A DNA stretch of 64,000 nucleotides, from NCBI GenBank assembly GCA_018873245.2, contig JAEMBT020000008.1:14805172-14869171 (forward strand). Reading direction: 5' to 3'. The translations under genes were made by a program, and so were the position numbers. Position 1 is the stretch's first letter. The number at the start of each line of letters is the position of its first letter. The DNA comes from Archegozetes longisetosus. Lineage: Eukaryota > Arthropoda > Arachnida > Sarcoptiformes > Trhypochthoniidae. Below, in pieces: positions 23,826 through 35,415 of this stretch. The notes under the pieces were generated by a model. The model made no database searches. It saw nothing but the letters and a program-made list of their open reading frames with translations, and had not been told where the DNA came from.

Positions 23826-25611
23826 TACACAATTCCGAAATAATGACTGTCGTAACCAATCGTCTAAATCACGATCTCTGGCACTCGATTGTAAGCTCTG
23901 AACAGTTCACAAGATTCAAAACAATTGAAAATCAATGAGTGAATGAATATATGAAACAATGAGCTAAGTCTCGCACAAACAAATGATAAGTTAAACAGAA
24001 ATAGTGAGAACTATGTTTGAGAGCAATGTCTGAAAAGAGTATCTAAAAATTAAGAATTGAAATAATGACCAGATTTTGCAGATCGCGTTGTAGTGAATGT
24101 GTCCCCAATTGATCCACTTTGAAAATAATGGCCTTCTATTGATATTTAAACTAATGATTTCTGTAAAACACAATTTATAGCCATAAGTGCGTCACTTATT
24201 AAACAAAACTCATATTTGTATTAATTAATGACTAATAAGTAGAGCTACGAATGAATAAGTCGTCTGTTATTACATAAATAAATAATATATTCTCAAAATG
24301 GGTTAAAAGTAGTGTTCAGTATGAGTTCGGATGAACTCGAAGGCCATAAAAACGTAATATAAAAACATAACAAAAGAGTACATAAGAGGCGACACTTGGC
24401 GCACAACTCACTCACCAATAATTTTAAGTTTAATTATTAATTTCAGTCTAATTCAATTGAATTGAATACAAACTAAAAACAATTTACAAAATACATGATT
24501 CACTTTAAATTAATAGTAGACTACATTGTTTATTCAAAATAAGACTATTTAATGAATCGCAACATATTTTTTAGTCTACAGCTTTTCAACCGGTTTTTGG
24601 GTCTTTTTCTTTTTTAGCTAACAGTCTGTCAAGAATTCACTACCAGAGCAAAGGTTGATTCGGTGCAAAAGCCCCTCCGGAAAACCATACGAATAAACTT
24701 ACCTTCAGATCTAAACTATAGCAGAGTCCAGTCTCCACTACTGTCTCATCCCTTGGTTCATGAATAGTTGTCAGTGCATATCAATGTCAATATCGAGGAT
24801 TTAACATGAATTACGACTAAAAAACAGGTATTGATTTTACTTATTATCAAACTCACCAAAAATTAGAGGCAAATACTGATGAATTTTGAAAAATGAGTCC
24901 AAATTGATTTCTAATATTATGGTCAATTGAAAATTTCTTAATTTCTATGAAAAAAATGGATTTGTGAGAAAATTTTTCAAAAACTTGATCACGATTAGAG
25001 AAGTCAGGTTTTGATAATCAGCTGTCGTACATGTCATCATTAGATCATTTGAGGGACTGCGCACAAATTTACGCATAATTTGCTACAGACTTTTAAACTT
25101 AAAATCAATTAACCAAAATACGTCATTTTATTTAATTTAATAACGTGCATTTTTTAAAACTAAAAATTTACACAAAGTTTGTTATAATTAAATATTTTAG
25201 ATTATTGTTCATATGATTATTTAAAATATGACCTGCATACAAGTTTTATATCTTAATCACAGAGTTTTCACAAAGAAGTTATCATTTGATGAGGGGGTTT
25301 ATTAAGTATTTCGATGACATAATATGTGAACAAAATACAAATTGAAAATATACAAAAAATAATGAAAACACAAATTATTTTAATGCTACATAAGATCACG
25401 TGCTTTTGTGGATAGAATAGTGAGAAATGAAAGAGTGTTTTGTATTGACATTGAGATTGAACTAAAGATTAGTAATTAGTTTATAAACTTATGCAACGCT
25501 TAGGAGTAAAACTTAATTTTTTGCAGTTAATACCATTTTATATGATATATATAATAGTAAATTAGAAGATTTGGTGCAATGAATCGTTGACCATATGTTG
25601 AAACTGAAGTT
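23826..25611. other. Divergent spacer between DCUN1D and N4BP2 genes, with a possible 5' exon
   Basis: About 1.8 kb, AT-rich. It should hold both promoters. On the minus strand a strong donor (GAAG|GTAAGT, exon side ending at 24703) lies in a locally GC-richer patch and could end a 5' untranslated exon of the DCUN1D gene. This is inference from one splice-site match. No coding region recognised. Confidence 0.4.
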
Positions 25612-28600
25612 ATGCCACGCAATAAAAGGCCAAAACATCGACTCTTAGAGTCTCAACAAATGAGTCAAACGAATATTGAGGACACGGTTATCACAAATTT
25701 GTCGGCAACCGACGATAACGTACTGCCTTCGGATAAGTTAAAAGTACTACAAGAGATTTTTAAGGATCGCATCGAACCCGATGTCGTTTATGATGTGTTT
25801 CGAGAGTGCAACTACAATGGTATTACATCTGTTTTGTTTGTCTGATTTCTTCTCTATTTCTATTTAATATTTCCATAATTTATCATCTCTGGCCAATTAA
25901 TTATAATTTAATTGATTGAAATATATTTGTTGATTTTAATTTCAATGTTAGTGGTATGATAATGAAAAATTGAGCTAAAGTTTAGCTGTGAATGATTCTT
26001 AGCACATAAAAGCGAATGATTGAAAGCAATCCTTGCGCCACTTTCACTAGAATGCAATTGTTTCCTAAACTAATATTAACTTGAGGTTTGTCCCAATTTC
26101 TTACCCACTTATCTCATTCAAGTACAGCAACAATGGTTTTAAACTTGAATGATTTGTCCTAAACTTAACATTATTGTGATATTAAATTCTTGAATATACT
26201 TGCGATTAGCTTAAAGCTTTAAAACTAATCACTTCTGAAATTGCAACACTTGTTCAAAAACTAGAATCGATTGAAAATGAATTAATTTCATTGCACTTTA
26301 TTTCTTTTTTATTTTAAGTTTTAATTATATGAAAATCACATGCTTGTAGTCACGCGAATAGAGCGCTAAAAAAAGTTAAGGTTTGGCTTCATTCAAAACT
26401 AGATTTTGATTAAACGTATCACTAGTTTGACACATCATAAGTTATTATTGAGATATCTGAATAGAGTGTGCATTTGAATTTCAAGTTTTTGATTTTTGGT
26501 TTTTAACTTTGAATTACAAGAAAAAATAATTAACTGTAAAAATGACAAACTTTAATGGCATTTATTTCAAACGCTTTCAATTAAGGAATATTGTTAACAT
26601 TTAACAAAAATGACAGTTAATTAGAGGATAAAAACGAGAATATATTCTCTAAACAAGATTATCAAAAAAGAAAAGTGAATAAGTAAGCAAAAAATTGAAG
26701 TTAAATAAAAAGAAAGTTTTATAACAAAAGCATTTAACTTGAGAGAAGCTGGTCTAAGAGAATAATTACAATACGTGTATTAAGATATGCTTTAAAGATA
26801 TTGTAAGTTGACTAGTCTAAATTAAGAAAATATCAGTTTAGTTATCTTAACTATACGCCTAAAACTGTACAACTATTTTTGGGTTAGGGTTGGACTCGTG
26901 CCTGGTCTGTCACTTGGTATCAATAATGAAGTTTTATCCCAACCTTAAGCATTTGAGTTCGACAAATTAAAATTAATGATCAAATGAGGGCATGGTTTGC
27001 AGTAGATTCCTGTAGCTAAAACTTGAGATTATCTCAGATTGTTATTATCTCAATTAATTTGATCGAAAAGCCACGCATAAGACAAGAAGAAAGAATTATT
27101 TTTGATTGGTTCATACTTCAAAAATTCTAGTTAAGGATAAAAATGATTTTATTTTTCTTGAATTCTTTTGACTAATTTCTGAAAATTTTACAAAAACAAC
27201 AATAATAATTGCTGTTATAAAGCTTAAGGCTAATAGTGTCTCACAGGGTTTGATTGATGTTCCACTTTTGATTAGCCAATTTATTACTGATTCCAAGGGT
27301 CGATTGTGTCTTGAGCTTAGTCTCTTTAATTAAGGCAAACGTAGCTTTCAGTACTGCTAATGATTTCGAAACAATTTCTTGAACCTATGGATAATTATCT
27401 TCTATGAGTAACACTATATAAATGTTGGTGAAAAAATTTCCTTTAGAAACGACTCCGTAAAGCGTAACGTGCAATCTTTCCATCTTTTATCTCAAGTTTT
27501 TATCAGATAAATGCTTATGAATTTTACATTTTTAACACTCGGTTATCTTATCTCATTTGAACAGCTGAACAAACAACTGAAAGTCTGTTAGAATTGTGTA
27601 ATACAAATCAACACCGGCCATCAGATGATACACCAATGTTATCATCAGCACAAGAACCATCAAACTCATTATCTTCATCGCAACGTACCATCACACAAGT
27701 GCCTCACATAGTACCTGAACCTCCACTTAACGAGAATAATAATAGTAATATTCAAAGTACAACACAAGACCAAACAAGGTCTGACAAAGTGCACAATTTA
27801 TTACCATTAAACTCACAAGTACATCATCAGCCAATTTCACCATTGAATGCAGTGATGCCTTTTGCCAGTTTATTTTCGCCTAAAAGTAACATAACATTCA
27901 GCCCTTACAAAAAGTCTAGTCATCAGCCAAAAGCTAAGACAGTCTGCAGTTTAAAAGATGAAATTAAAAGAGCTATACAATCTGGCAAGGAAAAAGTATT
28001 AGTTATAATGAGAGGACTTCCAGGAAGTGGTAAATCAACGTTAGCCAATTATTTGGTTAGTGGTTGTACGACTGGAGTCATATTGAGCACTGACCAGTAC
28101 TTCTATCACAATGGTGATTATATGTTCGATCCAACAAAGCTGCCCGTTGCTCACGAATGGAATCAAAAAAGAGCTAAAGACAATATCAACAATGGCACGT
28201 CTCCAATCATTATCGACAACACAAATCTTGAATCGTGGGAAATGAAGCCTTATGTCAGTTTAGGCTGTTCTAATGGCTATAAAATCTATTTTCTCGAACC
28301 CGACACCCCTTGGAATCGAAATCCCAAAGAACTTTCAAGGCGAAACATTCATAACATCCCTAAGGAAAGAATAGAAAATATGGTTTACAAGTTCGAGAAC
28401 GTGACTGTCGAAGATGTTATTAAGAGCTTGCCTTCAAATCCCTTAATTAAATCGAACTCTAATGAAAAAGTAATGAACAAAAGTTTTACTGAAGTGAAGG
28501 CCACGACAAATAATTTGCTGAAGGACTTGAAGATTTCGCTTCCGAACAGTACTCCTCCATCTTCTGGTAGTACTGACGACTATCTAGAAGAGTCGTCGCC

Positions 28601-31552
28601 GTCCTCAATATCTGCAAAACTTGACGAAATTCCGTCTTCCCCTTCACAAAGAGAAAGCTCTACATCTCTATCGAATACAACAGAACCAACTTCTCCGAGC
28701 TCTCCATCTCGTATAGACATCGATCTATTGTTAGCTCTGAGTCAACAACATGTTGATAGCGAAGACTGTTCATCAATTAATGCTTCAGATGGTGGAAGTA
28801 GTGGTGTAAGTCAAGAGTCTGGTTGGGAAAGAGATGAAGAGTTCACATGGAGTGTCAGTAATAATCAGCAGGCGACTAATGATAGTGGTTGCGATAACGC
28901 TCAAAAAGAGTCGGATTCAACTAATATTGAGCCGGCATATGAAAATAAAAGTTTCAAAGAATTTTCAGACTTAGATCCAAAACCCAAACGAGAAAGAAAG
29001 TCAAGAAATCTTGTAAGTAAAGATAAAGATGATTGCATTAAAGAAGAAAATCCTGAAGATATCGAGTTTAGTGAGCCATGGGATGAAGAAGAGACCAATA
29101 ATGTTAGTAAAGATAACAACTTATTAAATAATAGTTTAGAATCAAGTTCACAGACAAGTAACAATAAAAGGTTGTTTGGATTGGTTGGAGTTCGAAAGCC
29201 TAACTGGGAATTCCCTCCATTTCCGATCAATGATTCGAATAACTCAACTAACAATACTTCAGAATTAAGTATTAAGTGTTTTTCACGACAAACTCAAACT
29301 GAAAGAAAGGATTGGGCGCTATTGGAGTTATCACAGTCTAATAATTCTAAAGAAGGTTTGGAAACAGACAATAGTGAGGAAGAAGAAAATCTGGACGCGT
29401 CTGAGTTTATTCCAAATCGTAATGTTTCTAAAGTAAAGCTACATAAGGGAACCTTTACGAGTGATATTCCCGATGATATGACCAGAGCTCAAAAGCTAGA
29501 TTCTTTAAAACTCAATTTTCCAAAGGCAGAAGTCAGTCATTTGAATGATATACTTGACGCTTGTCATGAAGACTATAGTTGGGCACAAAGATTACTGAGC
29601 GAATTGAATGACGATCACTTCGATATTGGAACTCTAGAGCAAATCAGCAATGATTCATCCTCTAGTAGTCCTGAAGTAGATTCAGAATTGAATAATGCTA
29701 AAGATATGTCAGTTGAAAATGAAGAAGTGCCATCAAAACTAGTCGATCAAAAATCATGTGAAGAGCCGAAGTTTGTACTTACTCTTGATCCTACTCTCGC
29801 GGCTCAGCTCGAACTACACTTTGGGCCCTCAGTGACAAACCTTTGTTGAGTAATGAAGAACTGACAATCACTCTGAGTCATGGTGTGGCTCGTCTTCTGC
29901 ATCATAACTGGAAAAAGTCATTTAACCAGAAGTCTAGTGCACAAACTACTCCTCAAAGCTCAACAAAACACAGTATTAATTATAATGATCATAATTTCAT
30001 AGATTATAAATCAAAGACTTTGCTTCTGGAAGCGAGTACTCCTAGAACTGAGTTTCAAGAAATTATGGATTATGAATTGGCTATGAGTTTGAGTCGACAA
30101 GAATATGACGATAAGATCAAGTCAAAGCTGGAGTCTTTAGGCCCTTCACAGAATCCATTAGCAAAGGAATTATTGTCAACTAAAATGAAAAGAGATCAGT
30201 TATATCTAAGGTATCCCGGTGTCGACAAAGCATTTCTGGATGAAATTTTCGAATCCAATAAGTAAGACAACTGATTACTTTGTTTTTATAAGTTTAGTCA
30301 AACTTTTGAACTATAACAGAAATATTGATTATTTTGCATTAGTATTCATTGATAGTAACGTCTGCTTTAATACTATCACAATTATAAGCCTTAAGTTGAG
30401 GCTCAAGCTATACAAAATAAAGATCAGATCTTAAATCATCGATCAAATAAATATCTGAAGTTAATTTTGCTGGTTTTATGATTTTTAGCATAAACTTTTG
30501 TTGATCTCTATTCAACTAATACTCGGATAGAACAGGACAATTTTTGACATAAGAACGTTGAATAGGATGCGGATGCAGGCAACACGTTTTGTAGTATTAA
30601 TGACGTATAAGCTTTAAGATAACATCTATAACTTTTGAGGATTTAGTACCAATAAAATTATTATTAAGCAATAAATTATTGACCTTTAGCTTGCAAAGGG
30701 TCATCAATGCTTTACTCAATAATTAGTTCACATTTACGAACTCACTTAATATATTAAGTTAAAACTGCGTTTTTGCGAGCTATAGTAAATTATTTTTTCA
30801 ATAGCTTTTGTTTGGGTAAAACTGTTGAAGTTATCGATAACTCATTGGGAGAAAGCGTGGATTTGAGTAAAGAGACTGAAGCTTTGATAGCGGAAGAAAA
30901 CTCACCATTGAATAGCAGTCGTGCAGAATCACCATCGAAACCAACACGTCAGACGACAATAGACATAAATTCAGTTCTGTCGGAGATAAATACATTGCTA
31001 AATAAGAAGCGAGAATATCACGCTAAGGCACAGCTGGCTTATCAAAGGAAGATGTTTGCGGTCGCTTCTTATTATGGAGACGAAGCCAGTAAGTTCTTCA
31101 CTGAAATCGATCGTCTCAGCAAACTAATTGTTGACAACATATTGAGTACGTGGTAAGTGATCCTCCCCTTCTATCTGACATGCATTGTATGAATTGAAAC
31201 TGGTTTGTTTTAGCTCGAATTCTAACGAACTGGATCTGCACGGTTTGCATATTGCCGAAGTGAATTGCATTTTATCAGAATATTTGAGAAGAAAATTAGA
31301 TGAGCTTAAAAAGACTCCAGGAAAACGAAAACTGTATGTAGATATTATCACTGGATACGGAGCTACAAAAGGCGTTCAAGGAAGGATCAAACCTACTGTA
31401 ATCCAATATCTGAAGCAGAAGAATCTTACGTAAGAGAAATTAAATACTTTTATTACATCATATGTATGATTATATTAACACATTTCCTACTGAACAGATA
31501 TGAAATCGTGAATATGGGAGTTGTTCGCGTCATTTTGACTCAACAATCATAA
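25612..31552 (+). CDS. N4BP2: NEDD4-binding protein 2-like: CUE + P-loop kinase + Smr domain; one-base frameshift
   Basis: Exons 25612-25819, 27565-30261, 30805-31152, 31214-31429 and 31498-31552 give about 1170 residues. From the family, N4BP2 binds NEDD4/BCL3, has 5'-polynucleotide kinase activity and carries a nicking Smr domain. Seen here: an N-terminal CUE module (LQEIFKDRIEPDVVYDVFRE) spanning the first intron; a kinase domain with Walker A GLPGSGKST near residues 220-228, STDQYF and DNTNLESWEM; a long Ser/Asn/Glu-rich region; two more CUE-like stretches near 29480-29610 and 30200-30850; a Lys/Ala-rich helix (YHAKAQLAYQRKMF); and a C-terminal Smr domain with ELDLHGLHIAEV and TGYGATKGVQGRIKP. 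The frame breaks near 29823-29831: HFGPS runs into a stop at 29847, while the continuation DKPLLSNEELTITLS lies in the next frame. One missing base in the GGGCCC tract explains it. The first intron is 1.75 kb. AATAAA lies at 31730-31735. Confidence 0.92.
25820..27564 (+). other. Intron 1 of N4BP2
   Basis: A 1745-bp AT-rich intron that splits the first CUE module. The phase is consistent (G + CT = Ala, reading NYN then AEQTTESLLEL). No nested gene or repeat array is recognised. A hydrophobic minus-strand ORF at 27111-27296 lacks an ATG start and is not called. Confidence 0.7.
30262..30804 (+). other. Intron 2 of N4BP2
   Basis: A 543-bp AT-rich intron with donor AATAA|GTAAGA and acceptor TTCAATAG. 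Phase is consistent (AA + C = Asn). No other content seen. Confidence 0.7.
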
Positions 31553-31935
31553 GTGCTTTTAACATCATTTTTTACATTACATATAAATATTTTAGATATT
31601 CATCAAATGTAAAGATTGTATAAAATTTTTTTGTAATTTTTTAGGACATAGCAGTTAGCGTTGTTTTTAAAATAATGGTTTTAATCATATTTCTCATATT
31701 CTAAATTCATGTGTTTGCATACATCTGCAAATAAAAGTAAAATTATCATTAAAATACCATTCATTGTCATTCAATTATTTTCTTCCTATCATTTTAAATA
31801 ACGCTCAGTCGATCCCTTCTTTCATTATTATATATCACTTTCTCTAAGATCTTTTGTAACATTCAATCTGAGCGTCATTTACAAAAACGTAAGAACCAAG
31901 TCAGTACTAAAACAAAATAATGCAGAATTATTATA

Positions 31936-33403
31936 TTACCTGCACGTTTCTTCGTCGAAAACAGCTCCAGAAGAGCAAGTTCTTGAGGCAGTTGGTGGAC
32001 AACTACACTTACACGCAACGGGATCCCACATCTTATTAATAGAGCCACAAGTTTTAGCTGAGGAGTTATCTTTGCATTCACAGGCACAACGATCTTGAGA
32101 AAAGATCTGATTGTCGTTACAGCTCTGTTCACTCATAGCACATTCACATCTGCATAGAATGTGTCTTTCAACCTTGACCATCATACATTTCTCCTGTAGC
32201 ACCATTCGAACTGATCTCTTATTAGCGGTTATTAGACGTTCGTAAACCTTGATTGACAGATACCAAAGTTCGGTACAATTTATATAATGTTTTACTCTAT
32301 CTAAAGTTTACTAACAAAGTCTGAGGTTACCGGAACTTCGACCGTTTCTTTTTCGATCGGTAAACATTTATGGTTTGGACGTTGACAATGGCCGTCACAT
32401 CTCTCTACTAAATAACTGGTGGGTCTGTGTACAACTCCAGGCATGTAATACTTTGTTGGCATTTTGAGGGGAACCAATACCTTTTTAGGATGTCGACAAA
32501 CAGATTCGCGATGCAATTCATTCGATTTTTTCTTGAAGTCTCGCGAGCATGACACTTCAACTAAATTCATAAATTTTCAATCATTTTCAAAACAAAAATA
32601 TTTGTATCACATTTCAAAAATATTTCCATCACAATTTCCCTTTTTAGAAATGCTTTATTATTTCAGGAAGTCATAATTAAATTTGTTCAAACTTTTTTGT
32701 TATAAAGTTTGGTCACAAAATTTGCTCAAGACTTGACCACAAAAGACAATCAAGAGTTAAAAGCCTAAATTAGATGAATCAAGATTTTCTATTCATACAA
32801 ATCTGATATTAACCAATATTTGAAACTAGAGTTTAAAGTTTGATTTGAATATATGGAAATCAGGTAAGGCTTTAGTATGATGGTAGCAGCATTTCAAATT
32901 CCTATAAATGAGTACTTCAGTAGACTTTTGAGAGCATAGTTTTGATAGATTAATATATGGTGAAAGGTTCAGATTAATTGTATCATATATTAGTCAAATA
33001 TACGATGACCCTTTTATGTAAATAGGTCATTAAAAATTTCGGAAATTTTATTGCTACCATAGTTCTAAAGTCCTACCGGATATCATATCTTCATTTCCTC
33101 GAGTCAAAGTTCTGAAAATTGGTTCATTGATTTATGACTATCTTTACACATATAAATAAGTGGATATACTTCAACGAGATTTTTATTAATACTTTTTGAA
33201 TATTATTAAAAAAAATAGATTTATCAAATACCTGGACTCATGTCATCGTTTGGTTCTAAACTTATAGTTGGTTCAGAATTACTGTCTGGTTCAAGTCTTT
33301 TGTGTCGACAACTTCGCCCATTAGGGTCTACGCAAGAAGAACAGGCTTGAATGAAAATAAGAGCGACAAATAAATAGAATCTGATTTTATTGAAACAGTT
33401 CAT
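31936..33403 (-). CDS. Secreted PDGF/VEGF-like growth factor with cysteine-rich tail
   Basis: Exons 33403-33232, 32560-32316 and 32247-31936 join in phase into about 241 residues. Arthropod PDGF/VEGF factors (Pvf) are secreted ligands of the receptor tyrosine kinase PVR and guide cell migration, growth and haemocyte survival. The start MNCFNKIRFYLFVALIF followed by IQACSS is a typical signal peptide. The cystine-knot domain is visible: Cys of ESVCRHPKKVLVPL, YLVERCDGHCQRPNHKCLP, and the terminal CRC of HILCRCEC. The six knot cysteines align with VEGF-A, but the two cysteines used for interchain bonds (C51 and C60 of VEGF) are Ser/Tyr and His. A tail of C-x10-11-C-x-C-x-C repeats follows, like the silk-homology tail of VEGF-C/D. 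I end the gene at TAA 31938-31936; the AG|GTAATA there could instead be a donor to a small 3' exon starting at 31867 or 31906. Confidence 0.82.
32561..33231 (-). other. Intron 1 of the PDGF/VEGF-like gene
   Basis: A 671-bp AT-rich intron between the signal-peptide exon and the cystine-knot exon. Phase is consistent (G + TT = Val). No nested feature seen. Confidence 0.65.
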
Positions 33404-33765
33404 TTTAGTAAATTGAATTGAATTAAAGTTACAGTAGTTGAACAGAGGTAAGGTTAATCTAATGTGTTGTACTCTCATTAGACAATATATGCAAGAGTGC
33501 GTACAGATACTACTGTATATAAAGCAGATGCTAACCGGACATTGTTTCCCTTTAATTGCGGAACTTCGACGAAAATCTCTACTTCATTAGAAAAGACGAC
33601 TCAACCGCCACTCCAAACTACGTAAAGTCAAACTTATGCGTAAAAAAGACATTTCAACATCCGCTCTCTTGGGTTATCGTTAGATTAAAATATTTACAAA
33701 TAGCTGCTCTTCTCGGTTATCAATAGACATCGGAGTTATCAAAATTGGAAATAGATTTAACAAAC

Positions 33766-35415
33766 TCATGAAAATAGCTTGGAATAAGCTTTTCGTTCTT
33801 TAGCCTTATAGGCCTGTATTTCTCCCTTTACTGCTGCAATTTCCGAAGTAATCGCTTTATCATTTGGTGCAAGTTTCTGTGCTTCCTGGAGGTCTGTTAG
33901 ACTCTTCTCATACTCTCTCATGCCGTGAAATGCTTGTCCCCTTCTATACAATGCTTTCGCATTTTCAGGTGCAATATCTAGTGCTTCATTAAGTGATTCT
34001 AACGCTGCGTCATATCGCTTTAACCTCAACAGACAGGCAGCACTAAATCAAACATTAAATTAATATTTCAATTTTAAGGTTTAGTTTAGATACCAATTTA
34101 ATACCTATTGAGAAGACAGGGCAGTTCTAGAGACAAGACTTTCTTTTCTACTTCATCGCTAATATCAGATTCATGTAATTTGTTTAAATATCTCAACGCT
34201 TTCTTGTATTTACGATTTGCGTTCACGAAGTCCTCGCTTTTGAAATAAGTATTTCCTGAACTTTTAATTTTCTCTCCGATTTGCAAGACTTGATCGATCT
34301 TCATTTAAAGCAAATTCAACATTAGTTTCATTATTTCAACAATTGATTACAAACCGAAGTGAAATCTAGATCAGTATCTTCTGGGAATGAAGGAAATACA
34401 TCTTCTGTGCCATCATTTTCACAGAGGCCAAAGTCTTCTCCTGGTTTGAATTGACCACAATCTTCAATAACACATCTCTATTAGAAGACAAAAATCAATC
34501 TAATAATCGAAAAATAACTGCAGTTCATTCATTGCTGTAATAATTACATCAATGGGCACATCGTTAGGACCCGTTCGGACATTTTCCAAATATTTAACGG
34601 TAGCCATTCCTTTGATCACTTGACCAAAGACTACATGTTTTCATCCAAATGAGGTGTGGGAACAGCTGTTATGAAAAATTGCGATCCATTAGTATTGGGT
34701 CCAGCATTAGCCATACTTAATAGGCCGGGCCTGTCGTGCTGTCAATCATTGAATGAATTAATCAGAAATGAAAGAAATATCAAATAAAGCATACTTTTAG
34801 TATAAAGTTTTCATCTTCAAACTTTTCTCCATAAATACTTTCACCTCCACTACCATTAAAATTAGTGAAGTCTCCAGACTGCATCATAAACTCACGAATT
34901 ACTAAACGATTAGATGAAATCGGGTTTAGTCAGAATAACGATAAGTAGCTCAAACATGAATACTTCTGTGAAAAATAGATCCCTTGTAATGCAATGGCCG
35001 CCCTTTGGATCCGATCCCTTTTTCTCCCGTACATAAAGCGCGAAAGTTTTCGCACGTCTTCGGAACGATTCCATTGAATAATTCAATTACTATTCGACCG
35101 ACTATTACATCAAAAGATAATTTTCAAACTTATATCACTATTTGTCGTAAAAAACACTTAATTAGAAAAAGAAATGATTAAAACATGAATAATTAAGTGA
35201 AAATAGGTATTAAACAAATTGAGAAATTGGTGACAAAAATAGGGCGAAAAACATAAATAAAATCAACTGAAAAGAAATGAGTTTGAAATAAACTTATCAA
35301 TTCTAACATATAGTTGAGAACGTAATTAATTAAATTGAAAATTAATACTTTTTTCTTCGTTGACTTTGATATCAAAAAAGACATGTGTTTTCTCTTCAGT
35401 TGTGATTTCGGCCAT
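33766..35415 (-). CDS. PPID: Peptidyl-prolyl isomerase D (cyclophilin 40), with a one-base frameshift
   Basis: Seven minus-strand exons: 35415-35349, 35101-34964, 34901-34795, 34738-34548, 34477-34355, 34298-34105 and 34042-33766. They give 365 residues if one missing base is allowed for (human PPID is 370). Cyp40 is a cytosolic HSP90 co-chaperone with proline isomerase activity. The cyclophilin domain shows [49 protein letters not shown] and [16 protein letters not shown]. The TPR half shows [39 protein letters not shown] and [12 protein letters not shown], then the Lys-rich calmodulin-type end. In exon 4 the frame stops after VPTPHLD; one extra base near 34638-34642 would restore the conserved GKHVVFGQV frame, and the exon is 191 rather than 192 bases. 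In MMQSGDF the usual Gly-Gly is Ser-Gly. The active-site Arg and Gln neighbourhoods are otherwise conserved. Confidence 0.93.

Noticed and set aside
26880-26897. Telomere-like GGGTTAGGGTTGG
   Set aside because: Only about two units; too short to be interstitial telomeric DNA rather than chance.
27111-27296. Minus-strand ORF with a transmembrane-like stretch inside N4BP2 intron 1
   Set aside because: It starts at TTG rather than ATG, is 61 codons, and hydrophobic runs arise easily in T-rich DNA.
31879-31906. Tiny terminal exon for the PDGF/VEGF-like gene after a 33-bp intron
   Set aside because: The intron would be much shorter than others here and the encoded residues lack the expected cysteine pattern; kept only as an alternative end.
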